Origin: Diplosphaera chodatii
Lineage: Eukaryota > Chlorophyta > Trebouxiophyceae > Prasiolales > Stichococcaceae
Length of the DNA stretch: 64,000 nt
Direction: 5' to 3'
Assembly (NCBI GenBank): GCA_032358165.1
Contig: JAALGY010000017.1
Coordinates: 2,728,001-2,792,000 of the forward strand
The notes beneath the pieces were generated by a model that saw nothing but the letters and a program-made list of their open reading frames with translations, did no database searches and had not been told where the DNA came from. A program made the position numbers and the translations under genes. Below are positions 1 to 12,900 of the stretch, in pieces. Within the stretch, counting starts at the first letter, position 1, and the number at the start of each line of letters is the position of its first letter.

Positions 1-355
1 CATCTCGATGGGGCTGTCAGCCCTCACCCTATCAGCACCGGCCTGCTCCTCAGCATGTGCATGCATGGGCGCTGCCATGCAGCCTGCCGTCCACGACCAC
101 GAACAAGCCCCTGGTGACGACGTGCAGCTGCTACTCAATAAAGCACATACGCAGCGTGCGGCAAACTGACGGACGGCGTGACCAGCTGCAAGCCTGACAA
201 ATGAGCAATGTGATGGTGTCGGAACATTTGGAGGTCTCATTGAGCCATTGTCGATTTGCAGCTGCTGGCCAGCACGCGTCCTTCAACTGCGTTGGACGTC
301 CTAGAACTGTGGCTGCCGAGATATCGCTGCTTGGCTGATCTAGCTGCGCACGGCA
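1..355. other. 5' flank of the sulfate permease, no gene seen
   Basis: No reading frame here shows a recognisable domain or a chain of splice-consistent exons. It precedes the ATG at 356 and probably holds the promoter and 5' untranslated region of the sulfate permease gene. I see no convincing TATA box. Confidence 0.4.
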
Positions 356-2703
356 ATGCGTCCTTCGGGACCCATTGCCAATTCGCCTGCGAGCAAAAGT
401 GATACGTTTGCACACAGCTGCCCATGCTACAGGTTACACGGCAGCCTTCTCAGGCAGCGTTTTCGGTCACAACGTAGCACAGCGCTTGCCTTCCAGCGAT
501 CAGCGTGCAACAGCAGCCGCACAACCAGCCACAGTGCAGCGGCAGGGCTACACAGCGTCAGGCTCAGAGCCCGGCATGCAGGGCGGCAGCTGCGTGTGGT
601 GGCTGCAGGAGGTCCTGCGGGGGGTCTGGGCAAGCCACGCAGCCCCCGAGGCAGCGAGGTGAGCATCCCACCTGCAAATGCTGTTGCCGAGCAGCGCTCA
701 GCATGAACAGCAACAACGATGCTGCTGCAGCATCGCACCGGATGTCACCGTCGTCGCAGGTTGACACACCCGGCAAGAAATTGCTGGTTGGCGTGGCAGT
801 CACATATGTGCTGATGGTGCTGCTTGTGCCCACCGCCAACATCTTCATCCAGGTCGGGAGCACAGCCCAAGCCTCCGTCTGCTTTGCAGCACACCCACCC
901 TGGCACACCTTTGTTGACGCATGAGCGGACATGAGCGCAGGCATTTGCAAAGGGCTTTGGCCCGTTCTTTGAGCAGCTGTCAGATCCAGACTTCCTCCAT
1001 GCGGTGCGCAACATCGCGGGAATGTCACAGCCTCATATCACTGCAGCTGATCACACGCAATGGCCGCCCAAGCCGTATGACGTGCCTGCAGTGTGCACAA
1101 GGCATTTGGTGCGCTCTGCGCACATCAGGTCAGGCTGCTACCTGTTGCAGGTGCAACTCACGCTGGGGCTTGCTGCGGTTGCGGTGCCCATCAACACGTT
1201 GTTCGGCATCTCAGCCGCCCTGCTGATTGCACGCAACAACTTCCCGGGCAAGACGGTGCTGCTCGCAATCCTGGACCTGCCCTTCAGCATCAGCCCTGTT
1301 GTCACCGGCCTCATGCTGGTGAGTGTTCTCACTTCACAAACCTGCTGTCTGGGGTTCGGGAAAGTGTTTTGTATGCTATGCATGGTCTGCCTGGCATGGC
1401 AATGCTGTATCTGCTCCAAAAGTGCAACCACGCCCTGTCAGATCCAAAGCAGGGCACAAGCAGCTGCCTGCTGTCCAGCATTGTTCAGCTCCTGGATCCC
1501 AAGCGCAGCTCATTGAGACACTCAATGCTGCTGCAGGTGCTGCTGTATGGACGAAAGGGCTGGTTTGCGCCCGCGCTGAATGCGATGGGCTTCAATGTTG
1601 TGTTCGCATTCCCAGGTGCGACTCAGCAGCTTGGTGGTGCTGACACATGGCTGACAGCCACCAGACACAAACATCGGACGGTCGATGGGGTGGAAGTCCT
1701 CCTCGGCACATGTCTGCTGCACTGCCCTGTGTGGCATGAGCCAGCGTGCAGCTGCCATCTGCAAGCTGTTCATTTTCTTGGACGCTGCAGGCATGGCGCT
1801 GGCGACGCTGTTCGTGACAATGCCCTTTGTCGCGCGGGAGCTCATCCCCATTCTGGAGGCCATGGACATGGCGCAAGAGGAGGCCGCGCGCACCCTCGGC
1901 GCATCAGATTTCGAGGTGCGGCCCCAACCTGTATCTGGCAGGAAGTGCATCTGTCTCGACGACATTGATGGGAGGTGGACGACACACAGTTGCCGCCGTG
2001 CATCCTTCCAGTCGAGGTCAGCTGCAAGGTGATGACGGCGTCAGCAGACTCCTCGCTGCACAGCTACTGCACCGGGACGAACGTTGCTGGTGGTGCCGGT
2101 GATGTGTCGTCCCCATGCATGGCAGGTGTTCTGGAATGTGACGCTGCCCAACATCCGGTGGGGCCTGATGTATGGCATCATCCTGACAAATGCGGTGCGT
2201 TGCCTCTGTCCACACGTGCTTTTTGGCTGCTGCAGCAGGTGTGCCAGTCTAGAACAGGTTTCTTTTGACCATGGCGTGGGTTCAAGCAGTTGTGCATGGC
2301 CTGCAGAGGGCAATTGGTGAGTTTGGCGCAGTATCGGTCATCTCCGGCAACATCATCGGCCGCACGCAGACACTCACGCTGTATGTGGAGGGCGCATACA
2401 AGGTGCTTCTTCCTAGTTTGGGTGATGCTCCACGTGTCAGGAACTGCAGTATCAGGCAAACTGCAGTCCGAACAGATGCCGGGCCGTCAGATTGCCGTGC
2501 CGCCTTTGCCTCTGTGCATGTCTCACGCTGTCGAGTTGCTCTCTTCTGCGCCTGACAGTGACACGTGCGGACCCACATTCGTGCAGGAGTACAACACAGA
2601 GGCAGCCTTTTCAGCGTCGGTGCTGCTGTCGTGCCTCGCATTGCTGACGCTGGGCGTGAAGGAGATTGTGGGGGCGCAGGCCGCCAAGGAGGTCGAGAAA
2701 TGA
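356..2703 (+). CDS. SULP2: Chloroplast sulfate ABC transporter permease (CysW/SULP2 type)
   Basis: Membrane subunit of the chloroplast-envelope sulfate ABC importer. Model of nine exons: 356-658, 760-852, 941-1003, 1151-1318, 1537-1615, 1791-1915, 2126-2194, 2307-2402, 2587-2703; 370 residues, all phases close. Residues 1 to about 101 form an Arg/Ser/Ala-rich plastid transit peptide (with RVVAAGG near its end), followed by hydrophobic helices. The binding-protein-dependent permease signature is clear: EAA at residues 266-268, G272, then LP at 284-285, across the exon 6/7 junction. NIRWGLMYG and GEFGAVSVISGNI are typical of CysW rather than CysT. The ATG at 703 could start a shorter form without a transit peptide, but the spliced start at 356 is better because it supplies the targeting sequence a plastid protein needs. 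Known: in Chlamydomonas two nuclear genes (SULP, SULP2) encode these subunits. Inferred: plastid location here. Confidence 0.92.
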
Positions 2704-3643
2704 CACTGGCAGCATCTTCTACCGCATATGGCGCCAGCATAGACCCCACTACGTGAGTCGAGAGTGTGAGGACGGCTGCAGCATGCAGAGGCGGCCGCAG
2801 ACAGGCCAGCCCCCTGCTCAGGAGCCTACTAGCGTCAGTTTGTGGAAAGTCAGATGGAATGAAACATGATCTTTGGCTCCTGCTGAACCTTGATGAGATT
2901 GCGAAGCTGCAATGGCTGGACCAATGAGATGCTGCTGGATCACACAGCAGACACGATCATGGTCAGTGATCGCACGATCAGTCAACGAGAAGGAACTGGC
3001 ACCAAAAGGCCAGCATGCACTTGCAGTGTCACTTTAATTGCACGCAGTTTTGGTGGTTGTCAGGAGCCGTATCCAACCAGCAACAGGTGGATCTGGGCAT
3101 GGGGCATTCAGTGCAAGTAGCACGCGACGTCAGGTTATCGTGAAGTTGAAGTAGTATCACGCACGCCATCTTGGTGCATCCGTCTTGTACTGCACCACGT
3201 CGGCTGACGTGGGATCTGAAGGACAGACCGGTCACGCTGAGCAACTTGTGGTGCGGAGGGCATATCGCTTCTTAGAAGGCCCTTGCATGCGAACACAGGT
3301 TCACAGGTGCTTCTGCTGGTGACCGCGCCGTCTGAGGCTTGGAAGCCACAGTAGTTACGACGTGACCGCCGGCCTGCGGGCTATTGTCAAATTGGCGTGC
3401 TCATGCTCGACAGCAGCATGGCAAGCATCTTGATGTGAAGGAGTATTGTCCAGACCCTCAGACACATGGAAGCGCCCCGCGGGCTGACGCTGGACTACTA
3501 CAAGCGAGGTGCACATGCAGGTACAGTTTCGTGTCTTTTCAGATGTCATCTGCAGTGTGGGGCGCCACGGTCACAACATGATGTGATGCAGCTGATGCAA
3601 GGGCCTGCGCTGTGGGCGCAGGTTTGCTGAACCGTCACGCCAG
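2704..3643. other. Intergenic, no gene seen
   Basis: A 0.94 kb gap between the sulfate permease stop and the first AAAP permease. Only short frames are present, without domain similarity or splice-linked partners. It must hold the 3' end of the permease gene and the promoter of the next gene. Confidence 0.4.
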
Positions 3644-6600
3644 ATGCTGACATTAAACATGCAACAGCTGGGTGGCGGCAGCCTCAGTGACGTTCGCGAG
3701 TGCAGCGCACCGCCGCTCAAAGCCCCGAAGAAGACCGTGCGCTTCTCGGCAGATACACCCAACGCTGACGAGTCCTCAGCAGACAGCACGGGCGTTGGCC
3801 AGCATCCTGGCCCCAGACCAGCGCGTGACAGCGGCGTATACAGCCCTGCAGCAGGAGGCGAGGGCTGTTGGGAAGTCGCCGCGGCAGATCCTGACAAGGA
3901 CTGTGGTGAGGTCGCCGTCGATGCCGAGAGGCATGGGCTGCTGCCCACACGGCAATCAACACGGCTGAAGATGCCGGTTGTCGAGTGGTGGGCGCATCAA
4001 GCAGCATGCTGATCAGCTCGCCAGTTTTGGAGCACGTGTCCGATGGCTCACATGCAGCACTGGACTCAGATTCAGCACCTCGTGGTGCGCAGGTTCAGCG
4101 ACATAGGCACAGGCACCTGGCGCGATGTCTCATATGCCATCCTGGTCTCCATTGCGACCCCTGCAGGCAAGTGCCTGACCTGCCTGACATCAAACTGCTG
4201 TGCGCTGCACTCGAAGGCACGTCCTGGCAGTCGTCCGTGTCAATGCTGAAGCGGCTCATCGTGCAGCATTTGCGCCGTTGGCTTTCGCGCTGACCAGACT
4301 CACATGGGTCCCGGGATTGATCCTGCTGGTGGCAATGTGGGGTGGCAGCTACTACAATGCCATGCTTCTGGTGCGCCCTCTGCGGTGCCAGTGACCGTTC
4401 GTGCCCACAGATCCGTGCGGTGCATGCGTGCTTTGCTTGACTAACATCTGCTTGTGGTCAACAACCTGCGTCAGCTCCACTCAACTGTGTATGCACACAG
4501 GCGGACCTGCACACATGGACGGTCACGATGCGCCAGTGCCGCTATCGAGACCTTGCCAGAAGCATCTGGGGTAGGCGTGGGCTGCGATCGGGCTGCAGTG
4601 ATGCACCCTAGCTGTGAGGTTAGTAAGGGTCTTGCGCTCGAGCACATGGTGCAATGAGCACGTGTGTCTGACTTGGCGGCTGTGTGGGTGCAGGTGACAA
4701 GGGATTGTACACGGTCTACATGATTCAACTGATGGCATGCATCAGCCGCAACATTGCTATTCAATTGTCCTGCGCATTAATCATGAAGGCAAGCAGATCC
4801 TAGCTTTGCTCTGGCATCCTGCCCGCTCCTGGTCGCACCGCACAATGCAACAACCAATAGGACTTACCAGTTGCGGCTTGAACTGCAGGATTTGCACAAC
4901 GGGTTCCATCCAGATGCTGGCTCCAGCGTTTTTGTCTACATTGCCATCTTCTCGTCGGCCCAGCTGCTGCTGTCGCAACTGCCCACCATGCGGCACCTAC
5001 GTCACCTGAACGTGGCGGCAGTGATGTGCACGGCGGCATTTGTTATCATTGTGTCGGTAAAGTGCATTGCCGAGGGTGAGCTGTGTCGGTGGCTAGACAT
5101 GTCACAGTGGACATCAGTGACACCACAAGGAGTGTACACAGTCATATGATACATCTGAATATGGCATCCATCTCATGATGTGTGTGGGTGCATTTTTCAG
5201 CTGAAGCCACATTCCTGGTGCAGGCAGGAGTCTAGACAGGAGCAACATTCAGCATTCCTTGGATCCGCAGGAATCTACAGGTGTACATACCCTCAGGGTA
5301 AGAGGCCCTTCGTGTTCGTGGTCTGTGCGAAGTGCGAGACGCTTTGCACTGCAGTCAACATACAGTACATACACACAAAACGCCCGATGCAGCGTGTCTT
5401 TTGCGCCAGACATACTGCCATGTGTCCATATGAATACGTGGCTGTGACTGTCTTGGCATGTCAGCTGCGTCTCATGACAATGCTTCTTAACATCAGGCTT
5501 TCGAGGCAATCGGGGTCATGGCATATGCTTTCTCAAACCCCATCATGCCAGGCGCGTCATGTTGGTACTGTCAGCCTTGACTGCTGCATGCGAATGGCTG
5601 GACTTACAGTGATATGATGGCGCTGCAGAGATACAGTCAATAGCCAAGCCGCCTGCAAAACAAAATGGCTACAAGGGCATATCAGCGGCGTATGCCTTTG
5701 TGCTGGTGGCGTACCTCACCCTAGCGGTTTCAGCATACTGGGTAGGCTCTGGTACGTGGAGCAGACAGTTGCTGAGCAGCGCTGCTTCACCCAACCTGCG
5801 ATGACAATAATGTCGTGCTCGACAGGCATTTGGGGACAACGTGTCACAGCTGGTGGTCCTGTCGATCAAACCTGTGACTAATTGGACCGTCGCGGCTGCT
5901 GAAATCATGCTGTGAGTGCACACAAGCTTCAGTTCATGTCATCGTAACATATGACGCTGGAGCTTGACACCCTGACACAAGCAGGTCGCAAGAGGACGTG
6001 GGCAAGATGCAGCATACATCGGCGTGATTGGTACTGGCAGGGGCCATGTGCAACTTGTTGTTGCTCCGCAGGGTCGTCAATGGTGCCCTGAACTACCAGA
6101 TATATGCACGGCCTTCTTTTGAGATCCTCGGCCTGCTGTTAGAAGACCCTATGGATCGTGAGTGCACTGCTGTCCGTTCTGCTTGCGCTGTGCTGTGCTG
6201 AGTCTCCGCACAAATCCGCTGGCTCTTGGGGCTAATCATGTGCTGTCCCTGCAGCTAACCTGATGTCCGTCAGAAACTGCATCGCTCGTCTGGTGAGCGC
6301 AACAATGTGCATAGTGTGCCCACGCCTCCCTGTCCCAGCAGTTCCGACGTTACAAAATTTCTTATCACTGAGTTGTGTGCGTTGGGGTCGCAGGCCGGTA
6401 CATCAGTGTACATTTTGACGATCGGGTATGTGACCGCCATCCTGCCATCGCGCTTCGACGAGATTCTGTCGATTGTGGGCGTCATCGGGTGCGAACAGGC
6501 AGCTGTGAGAATGCACCACCGGAAGCAAGGGGGCCATCCTGTGTTTTCATGATGAACAAGCTACAAGCTATGCGGGTCTGGTCATAGCGTCTGCTGAAAA

Positions 6601-7069
6601 CTCCAACACGGTGCACGTTTCAAGGTCTTGATAGTGTGTGCAGGTATGTGCCACTGGATCTGGTTCTTCCACTGCTGCTGTACAACTCGGCACGCAAACC
6701 ACGATGGCCTCGGCGGGCGGCGCACATCGCTGGCAGCGTCCTTGCAATAGTTGCTGGGGTGAGGCCCTGCAGCCTGACATGCATCCTGGGTGCTGTGGGG
6801 TCGGGGCCGCCAGGTGGTAGCAGCCACTGGGATTCATGATGCATAGCGGCAAAAGTGATCAGCGTGGCAGACAGGGTGGGGAAGTCGGCAGCATCCATCT
6901 CCTGCTGCTGCATGCCAAGGAAGTTCCGTCATCTGACGCTGTGCAGGTGTGTGCGATCACGGGCACAGCTTACTCTCTGTATAGTGAAGCGCAATCGGAG
7001 GGGATGAACTTTTTTGGGGACGTAGATCCACGGGCAGAGCTCAGCAATGTGGAGGGAGGAGATCGCTAG
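3644..7069 (+). CDS. AAAP-family amino-acid permease, paralogue 1
   Basis: Proton-coupled amino-acid transporter of the AAAP/Aa_trans family; exact substrate and membrane unknown. Fifteen exons: 3644-3987, 4093-4166, 4267-4370, 4501-4570, 4694-4788, 4889-5075, 5224-5297, 5497-5551, 5629-5741, 5826-5911, 6072-6157, 6255-6292, 6394-6488, 6644-6758, 6947-7069; 552 residues. A polar cytosolic N-terminus of about 115 residues precedes the first helix, which begins in the TWRDVSYAILVSIATPAG region. Later landmarks are FSNPIMPE before a loop, the NYQIYARPSFE stretch and a short polar C-tail. KKTVRF (residues 29-34) fits an RVxF phosphatase-docking motif. Introns 2, 5 and 8 begin with GC rather than GT (at 4167, 4789, 5552). 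Intron positions and phases match paralogue 2 exactly, so the pair is a recent tandem duplication relative to the others. Confidence 0.93.
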
Positions 7070-8368
7070 CCTGAGTGGCATCGTATCAGATTGTCGGGAA
7101 CTTCAGCTCGGCCAGTTGCAGTCTTCCTGCAGCTGCTGGCCGGCAGTCAGATGAGCCATGGGATGCGAGCACCCCAAGACTGCACCGCTGCCTTCGTTGG
7201 CGTCATTGACCGGGCACTGGACGTGTGCTGCTTGTCAAGCGCCAAGAAGGCTGCAGCGACAACTACATGAGGACGTTTCGGCAGGGGCAATCTGCGCGGG
7301 TGCATGATGTCCTACCTATTCTTCCTTCCAGGATTCAGGGGAGGGGGCAGGCCACCTTCAGTGAGTGTGGGAGGCTAGCACAGCCATCTGGAATCGCACG
7401 GCAGCTACGGCCTTTCAAGTATCCATTGGGACGCACATGCCATGATGCTTTAGCGACGCCAGTTAATGATAGACGCTTGAATGTAATACCGAAGTGCACG
7501 CACGAAGGGTAGTAGTCACACTGAATGAGTATGAGGACTTGCTGCCAGAACTTGCATGCGCATGGGGGTGGTGTACGGTCTCCTGCCAGGCGGACACGTG
7601 TCCAGGTGCATGTCTAAGCCAGTCTCCAGGATTCAAAGTGCAAGTATATTGCTTGTGTGCTGCATAGGTTTGACTGACTTGACAATTACAGCGGTAGCCA
7701 AGCGACAACCGTGCACACCTTTTGCAGGACAGCAGGGATACTCATTGCGAAACCAACTCCTTCAGACTAGAATCACAATGGCAGTATCAATGTTATCTTG
7801 ACTGCCGTAACACCACTTAGCATCTGGTGAGTCCCGCTGGTACCAGGCGCCAGAAGCTGTACTGCAGCCCTTCGTGCAGGCATACAATCAGTACTGAATG
7901 ATGTGGTACAAGCACGGTGCACGAAACCAGTGCCACAGGGGCGCCTCCGGCATCATGTGCGACTGCCTTGAACAAGGCATTGCCAACACTGCTAGATCAC
8001 ACCGGCGCTGCTGATGCGCTGACTGGCTGACTGGCTGGGGAACACAGTATGACATAGCGGGCCTGCGATCACCTATCTTGTTCGGTTCGAGGAACGATCA
8101 CGAAGCATGCAAGGCTGGCACACGCCCAGCTGCGCTGCGCAGCGGGGCAATGCCAGCTGCCGCTGACTCCACCCGCCATGCCAGGGACTGCCAGCGCGGC
8201 TCAGCCATCGTGACCAGAGAGACTCTCCACATCAGCTAAGGGTCGCCAGTGAGGACCCCCGCAACTGAGGCTGCTGGATTTGGTGCCAGCTGGCCGCCAT
8301 GATGCTGCGATGTTTCACACCAAGTGCGGTCGGCTCCGCTGCCCGGGCGCCTGGCCCTTGAAGCATGC
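7070..8368. other. Intergenic, no gene assigned
   Basis: A 1.3 kb gap. Short frames only, none with a domain I recognise. It lies between the stop codons of two convergent genes (paralogue 1 on + and the Cys-rich gene on -), so it should hold both 3' ends. Confidence 0.35.
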
Positions 8369-9346
8369 CTACCACAGGGCCCCAGCTGCTGCCGCCGCCG
8401 CTGCCGCCATGGCGCCAATGACCGCCGCACCGCTCCGCCGGCCGTGCTGCGCGCCCTGGTCCGGTGGCGGCGTGCTGCTTTCGGTCAAGTTGGATGTGGT
8501 GCCAGGCGTCGCGGCCCCAACGATAGGGGAGGCTCCGGCGCCGCTGGAGGACCCGGTGCCAGCCGTCTGCGCCTGCGCCGAGGTGTCGTCGGCCGCCGCT
8601 GCGCCCGCGTCCGACGTGGGCGCGGCCGCCGTGGGCGTCGACCCCGTTCCGCCCACTGCATCGCAGAGAGACACCCCGCAGAGTGGTCAGCCGCATGCCG
8701 GCAAGCCATTGTCCATTGCATGATTGCCTTCTCTGAAAATGCAGGCAAGCGTCGGCCTACGGAGCCAGCAGCTCTTGGTGAGAGCTTGGCTGCAGTTTGA
8801 GGTGCTGGGCTGCCGACGTTCGACACACACCTCTCGTTCAGGGCGCGTCACAAGAGTTGCGCTCACCCACTGGCGTCGCCACGCCCTGACCGCCCTGGGC
8901 AAGCCTCCTTGAGTGCTGCCCGCCCGGGAGCCAGGCGCCCTGCACATCACCAGCCCATTGTAGCTCGAGCACTGTTTGCACTGGTCGCATGCTGCTGATC
9001 GGACCTTGAGCTCACCGGCACCTGCACTCGATTCCATCATAGGCTCTTCACATAATGCCAATGCACACGTTCAGACCAGATGCCGGCCGCATTGATGGAC
9101 CATGAGCCGTGCAGGCCGTACTCTTCCGGCTGGCACCGTGCTTTGGAGCAATTCATTGATGCACCCTGGCCAACAGCAGGTGTGCAGAAGCTAAAATCAG
9201 TCTCACGGACGGAGGCAACTAACCTGAGCGGGAAGGTCAAGCGGGGTGCCAGACCTTACAGCGTTTGCCGGATCGCTACTGGATGCTGTCCCAAAGTTGG
9301 CAAGCACAACCAGGGCAATTGCAGCAATGCAGCCAAACCCTCTCAT
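8369..9346 (-). CDS. Small secreted Cys-rich protein with mucin-like stalk, novel
   Basis: Function not recognised. Five splice-consistent exons on the minus strand: 9224-9346, 9069-9165, 8951-8991, 8728-8809, 8369-8655; 209 residues, all phases close. It starts with a classic signal peptide (MRGFGCIAAIALVVLANFG, then polar). A compact Cys-rich module follows, with cysteines in contexts such as MNCSKARC, CDQCKQC, SNC, KSCW and LAC. Then comes a stalk of about 70 residues made mostly of Ala, Gly, Ser, Thr and Pro, and finally a hydrophobic C-terminus (GAAVIGAMAAAAAAAAGALW) directly before the stop. Signal peptide, stalk and terminal hydrophobic tail suggest a cell-surface, possibly GPI-anchored, protein. 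The last intron has a GC donor (8726-8727). The coding strand is antisense to a longer Ala-rich open frame on +, which hid it. It sits between two AAAP permeases and is divergent from paralogue 2. Confidence 0.6.
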
Positions 9347-9928
9347 CGTGAGGTTCTGCAAGGATGCAGGTGGAGCACCACGCAACCTTTCGATCTTAAG
9401 GTGTCCAATTCAGCGCAATGCAAAGCATGTCCATGTCGCAACTTGCCTGTGAAGCCCTGAGCGCCCGTCGTTTACCCCCGTGATGTCATGCCACGTCAGC
9501 AACGAGCGCCCTGCAGTACTTTGTGTTTGGTACTGTACCAGACCGCATTCCTGCAGTGCAGACCGCAAATGCCTCCGCTGGTGCATGCAACCTATGGTGC
9601 CTTGGAAGCGCAGTTCGATCAGCTACTTGATATCACACGTTGGCGGCTTGCTGATTGCGCTTCAGCAACAACAGGTCGTGAGAACCACCTGCCGTGTCAC
9701 CATGTGCAGCAAAAAGTGCGAAGCCCAACCTTGTGCTAACCCCCTCAGAGTTGATTCTGAGATGACGGCGCATGGCTACTGACCACCCATACTGCTCATC
9801 GCTGCTTGCAGCCCGGTGTGGTGCACTACTGCACCGTGAGGCACTGTGGTGCACAGGCTGTGCCCTGCTTCCAGCGAAGCAATGCGCGGAGTGGGATCAC
9901 GACTTTGTAGCGCCGTAGTACGCGGGCA
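9347..9928. promoter_or_regulatory. Divergent promoter region between the Cys-rich gene and AAAP paralogue 2
   Basis: A 0.58 kb gap between two divergent start codons (9346 on -, 9929 on +). It must carry both promoters and 5' untranslated regions. I see no reliable core element by eye. Confidence 0.4.
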
Positions 9929-12900
9929 ATGACTGGGGAGCAGCGGGACGGCGGCGATGCCGCCCCCATGAACAGCAGCGAGGACAGCGCACCGCCACGC
10001 AAGCCTGCAAAGAAGAGCGTGCGCTTCTCAGTGGACACCACTTATCACTATCAGACCTCGCCTCGCAGCCCGCAGGATGCCGCCGATGCAGCAGACAGCG
10101 TGACGGCACACAGCGGCGCTCCTGCAGCCGCCACGCTGGCTGCCGGCAGTGAGCCCGCCAGTGCAGCAGCTGGCAGGGAGAAGTTGGCCTCCAGCGCAGC
10201 AGACCCTCCTGATGGCAGTGGGGAGTGTGCCCTCCACGCGGCGGGGCACGAGTTGCTGCCGTCCCGCCGGCTGCCGCTGAAGATGCCGGTTGTGAAGTGG
10301 TGGGTGCCCCGAGGAGCCTGCCAACAGCCCGCGCACCACGTCATATGTGTCTGCAGAGTCTGTTGTGTGGCCGCAAGGTGATGCCCACCTGCGCCTTCGG
10401 TCATGCAGGTTCAGCGACATCGGCACAGGGACCTGGCGCGACGTGTCATACGCTATCCTGGTGTCCATGGCCACCCCTGCAGGCGAGTGCCCAAGCTACG
10501 CCTGTGGTTGCAGACTGCTGCGAGTGTGTGGCTGCTGGCTCAGCACTATTAACGTTGTGACCTGTGCCTTGGTCCAGCTTTTGCGCCGTTGTCATATGCG
10601 ATGGGCAGGCTCACTTGGGCGCCGGGGCTGCTGGTGCTGGTGGGCTTTTGGGCAGCGAGTTACTACAACGCCATGCTCCTGGTGGGGTGCTGCTGCGCTT
10701 CACCAACGGCTGGCATGCTGCGAAGTGGATATCTGGGTAGATTTGCACACATGGCAGGCTGCTCACCTGTTATCAGATCAGCACTTCCGCTGTGATTCGC
10801 CCCATGCTGTCACAGGCGGATCTGCATACCTGGACAGTCACCATGCGCCAGTGTCGATACGCCGATCTCGCGAGGAGCATCTGGGGTGCGCCCTTGCTAG
10901 GACTGCTGATTGATAGGCTGGTCTCTGCCGCATGTGCACTGAGTCGTCGACGTTACAGACTGATAAAACTATTTGTGGATGCAGGCGACAAGGGCTTGTA
11001 TACAGCATACATTTTCCAGCTGACAGCGTGCATCAGCAAGAATATTGCTGTGCAGCTGGCATGCGCATTTGCGATGAAGGTGGGCAGCATAGCAGTATGT
11101 TGCCGCCCTTTGCACGACAGCAGTGTGCAATGTGGTCCTTTGACATTTCGTTCATGGGCAGACACCCCCTGGGATGCAGGACCTGTATCACGGCTTCAAC
11201 ACACACGAAGACACAAGCATCTTCGTGTTCATCGCCCTCTTTGCTGCAGTCCAGCTGCTGCTGTCACAGCTGCCCACCACGCGGCACTTACGCCACCTCA
11301 ATATCGTGGCGGTGGTCTGCACAGCGGCATTTGTGATCATTGTGACCGTCGAGTGCATCACCGACGGTAAGCTGCTCATCAGCACAGCCTGCATGAAGGA
11401 GAGGCCTCTCCCACATGTGCCAGACGAGACCGGCTTGTGTTTGTGTGACGCTGCACATCGCTGTTGTGCTGCCTTACGGCAGGGATGAGCCTGGACCGCA
11501 GCAGCGTGCATCATGGCCTGGTGCCGAATCAGTCGTCAGGCCAGTACGCAATGGAGGTGAGGAAATCTCCATGATGACGTACCCTCAAGCTGCCTGCGGG
11601 AAGCGCGACGTGTTCAACCGACGAGCAAAGGCGGATCGTGCACCATGACTGTCCCCTGACAGAATAAATGCTGGGCGCCCTTGCAGGCCTTTGAGGCATT
11701 AGGCATTGTCGCCTATGCGTACTCCAACCCCATCATGCCAGGTGCATCGACATCTCTTGCTCTTCACCATTACCTGTCACTCCTGTGTCCCTTCACAGCA
11801 ACCACCCCTGACAGATGTCTCCGGCGCTGCAGAGATACAATCCATTGCAAAGCCGCCCGCAAAGCAGAACGGCTACAAGGGCGTGTCAGCAGCATACGCC
11901 TTTGTGCTGGTTGCCTATGGCACCCTGACAGTGTCGGCGTTTTGGGTGCGCGTCTGAGCTGTACGATATCCTTGGCATGTCAGACAGTTGAGCATGTGAT
12001 GATGAGAATGTTCTGACGACAAACGGCTGCCTGTAGGCCTTTGGAAACAATGCCGCACAGCTGGTGGTGTTATCCATCAAGCCAGTGACATCCTGGACTG
12101 TCACCGCAGCCGAGATCACGCTGTGCGCTATAAACCTGCTAATGTGCACTGTCAGTCACGATGCCACTGTGCACAATTGTGTGCAAGCCAGACTGGGGGT
12201 CGCATGTCGGAGCTTGCGGCCTCCTTGTGTTGCAGGCTATGTCGACTTGCTACCCTGTTCTGCAGGATTGTCAATGGTGCATTGAACTATCAGATCTATG
12301 CACGGCCGTCATATGAGGTCATTGGCCTCTTGCTGCAAGACCCCTCAGACCGTGAGTCGTTTGCTGCCTTTCATGTTGCCTATGCGCGTTGGTGAATGGG
12401 GTGACATGCACTGCATTTCTGCTTGTGACACTTGCTGACACCCAAGGGTATGCAGAAGTTCAGTCTGTCCTGGTTATCTTTGCAGCCAATCTGATGTCGG
12501 TGAAGAACTGCATCGCTCGCTTGGTGAGCGCTGGTTGGGGACCCTGACGGCACCATGGCAAGTGGTCATGGTACATTTTGCCTGTACGTCTTGTCACCAT
12601 CCATCATGCTTCTGCAGGCCGGCACGTTAGTGTACATCGTGACGATTGCCTTCGTGACCAGCATCCTGCCATCAGGCTTCGGGGAGATCGCGTCCATTGT
12701 GGGCGTTATCGGGTGCGTCTGAGGCAGTACACGAGGATACGAAGCTGTCGATGCTGCAGGATGGTGTCAAGCGATCAAGCTTGTCGCCACAGGGCTTTAG
12801 TTATCGATCTTTAGCCTATCTACGCTTTTGGAATTTTGGAAACCCACCCTGTGCAGGTATGTGCCCATGGACCTGGTGTTCCCGCTGCTGCTTTACAATT

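Noticed and set aside
505..702. Non-ATG upstream extension of the sulfate permease in the frame of the ATG at 703
   Set aside because: A spliced first exon from the ATG at 356 gives a better transit peptide and joins in phase at 760.
8088..8110. GGTTCGA box resembling a tRNA T-arm
   Set aside because: No matching acceptor stem or anticodon arm could be drawn around it.
8280..8723. 147-codon plus-strand Ala-rich frame
   Set aside because: The opposite strand gives a splice-consistent protein with signal peptide, Cys module and stalk; this frame is its antisense shadow.
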